Shown here: positions 62,953 through 64,000 of the stretch, piece after piece
Position numbering within the stretch: position 1 is the first letter of the stretch
Layout: each line of letters opens with the position of its first letter
Origin: Echinarachnius parma
Lineage: Eukaryota; Echinodermata; Echinoidea; Clypeasteroida; Echinarachniidae
Assembly (NCBI GenBank): GCA_037951105.1
Contig: JBAMJV010003770.1
Span: 1 to 64,000, forward strand
Length of the DNA stretch: 64,000 nucleotides
Direction: 5' to 3'
The notes under the pieces: model-generated
What the model saw: the letters and a program-made list of their open reading frames with translations, nothing else
What the model was told of the DNA's origin: nothing
The model's database searches: none
Program-made: the position numbers and the translations under genes

Positions 62953-63985
62953 CAGTGGCGTAGCGAGGGTCAACGGATTGGGGGGGGGGGGGGGCACAAC
63001 TGCGAGGGAGCGAAGCGCCCGAGGGGGGGGGGGGGGGGGGAGGGTGTGGGAGGGGGTTGTCCCCCTCCCACGGTAGGGAGCTTTTGCAAATTTTCACTCA
63101 AAATAATGCAATCTGGTGCATACCTTGGAAGGAAATTTGTTAATTATAAATTAAAGAAATCATGACTTAAATCATCTCCCTCATGATTAGACCGCTATAT
63201 AGTATACAACAATCGAACCTACATAAACACCGGACTCAAATACGCTCACATCGTCCGTGCATGTCTATAGCCTACTGTCTTATTTGGGGGAGGGTGTGGG
63301 AGGAGGTTTGCCCCCTCCCACGTGGAGAAATTTTCGAAATTGGTGTTTAAAATATCACTTTAGAAGTATGGTCATTATTGTCCTTATCATTATTATTGTT
63401 ATTATGCATTTTGTAAGATTTAAAAAAAAAACTTCGAAAAAAGTGGGGATTGTTTGTACTTGTAGAGGCCACCCCCCCCCCCCCCCCTCCCTTCAAAAAG
63501 TGGGGGATATATCCCCTATCCCCGGGATCAAACGCCCGTGGACACACTAAAACTCACGCTGTTGATCCCATGTGTATCTCCTGGTGGAACTGTTGTTTCT
63601 GGCGAACATTGTCTGGTTAGGTGGATCTGTAGAAGGATCATTTTCAAGAAGGGGGCAAAAGCGTCGATCCTCGCGCGCGGGACCGACAATTCACATAATT
63701 ATTAAGGCGCTATGCCCGCAGCCTCCCACTTGGAAGGATTCTTCAAACTGATAAAGTGCGCTATTGCTACTAGGGAACGACTGTTATGTTGTTCTTTATT
63801 ATCATTGATAACATCATTATCACCACACATTTAATAAAACATGATACTAATGAATGATAACGACACATTTGGCTTAATTTCGGGTCGTTTGTTTGTTTGT
63901 TTTTTTTCCGATTGGGGGGGCACGTGCCCCCCCCCCCCCTCCCCGTGCCCCCCCCCCCCCCCCCCACCCCGTAGCTACGCCACTG
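62953..63985. mobile_element. Non-autonomous hAT-like element in (AGT)n with 8-bp TSD
   Basis: Ends CAGTGGCGTAGC and GCTACGCCACTG are exact inverted repeats; GTAGTAGT lies on both sides, though the microsatellite context weakens this as a target duplication. 1033 bp, no transposase. It contains several G or C runs of 12-20 and a segment (63290-63520) that is the complement of 51000-51200. Confidence 0.82.
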
Positions 63986-64000
63986 GTAGTAGTAGTAAAG

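Overview
The window is invertebrate nuclear DNA. It has spliced genes, (AC)n, (TAC)n and (AGT)n microsatellites, long minisatellites and dense non-autonomous transposons. The intronless, replication-dependent H3 and H4 genes end in a GGCTCT...AGAGCC stem-loop followed by ACCACA and CAAGAAAGA, a 3' end I associate with sea urchins. With the glycine-transporter-like SLC6 gene, this points to an echinoderm or a close ambulacrarian. That is an inference; no species can be named. I saw no rRNA, tRNA or CRISPR array. Layout: 1-2.6 kb has no recognisable gene. 2.6-11.5 kb is a 13-exon SLC6 transporter gene on the + strand with three one-base indels in its TM1 exon and decayed copies of exons 2 and 3. 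11.5-15.9 kb is its 3' flank. 15.9-19.9 kb is a minisatellite of about 61 bp period. 20.7-21.8 kb is a hAT-like element with an 8-bp target duplication. 21.9-36.3 kb is a cluster of related rolling-circle-like elements. They share a 5' end TACCCACGCC and a 3' end ...GGCGTGGGTA(24 nt)CTAGT, insert between T and T without target duplication, are nested in each other, and carry different cargo: CCAACGTTGG arrays, a Ty3/gypsy remnant, and a possible captured first exon. 36.4-39.1 kb is a small histone locus: an H3 N-terminal-tail fragment, full H3 (-) and full H4 (+), divergently arranged with their own promoters and 3' stem-loops. 40.8-41.4 kb is an inverted paralogous copy of the sequence that two of the elements entered, and it serves as an empty site. 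42.5-56.3 kb is built on a duplicated segment (A, 42.68-49.64 kb; B, 53.47-56.30 kb) whose copies differ by clean insertions: a 3.9-kb foldback composite and a hAT-like element in A, and a TTAA-flanked element in B. A 928-bp tandem triplication lies between them. 58.05-61.18 kb holds two spliced exons that look like a DEATH-fold domain followed by an Asn/Tyr-rich C-terminus. The window ends in (AGT)n repeats invaded by hAT-like elements. Functionally the window has three gene units (SLC6 transporter, histone H3/H4 pair, DEATH-like protein) with no evident shared pathway. The rest is repeat biology, and its main value is that duplicated segments let insertion events be read against their empty sites inside one window.
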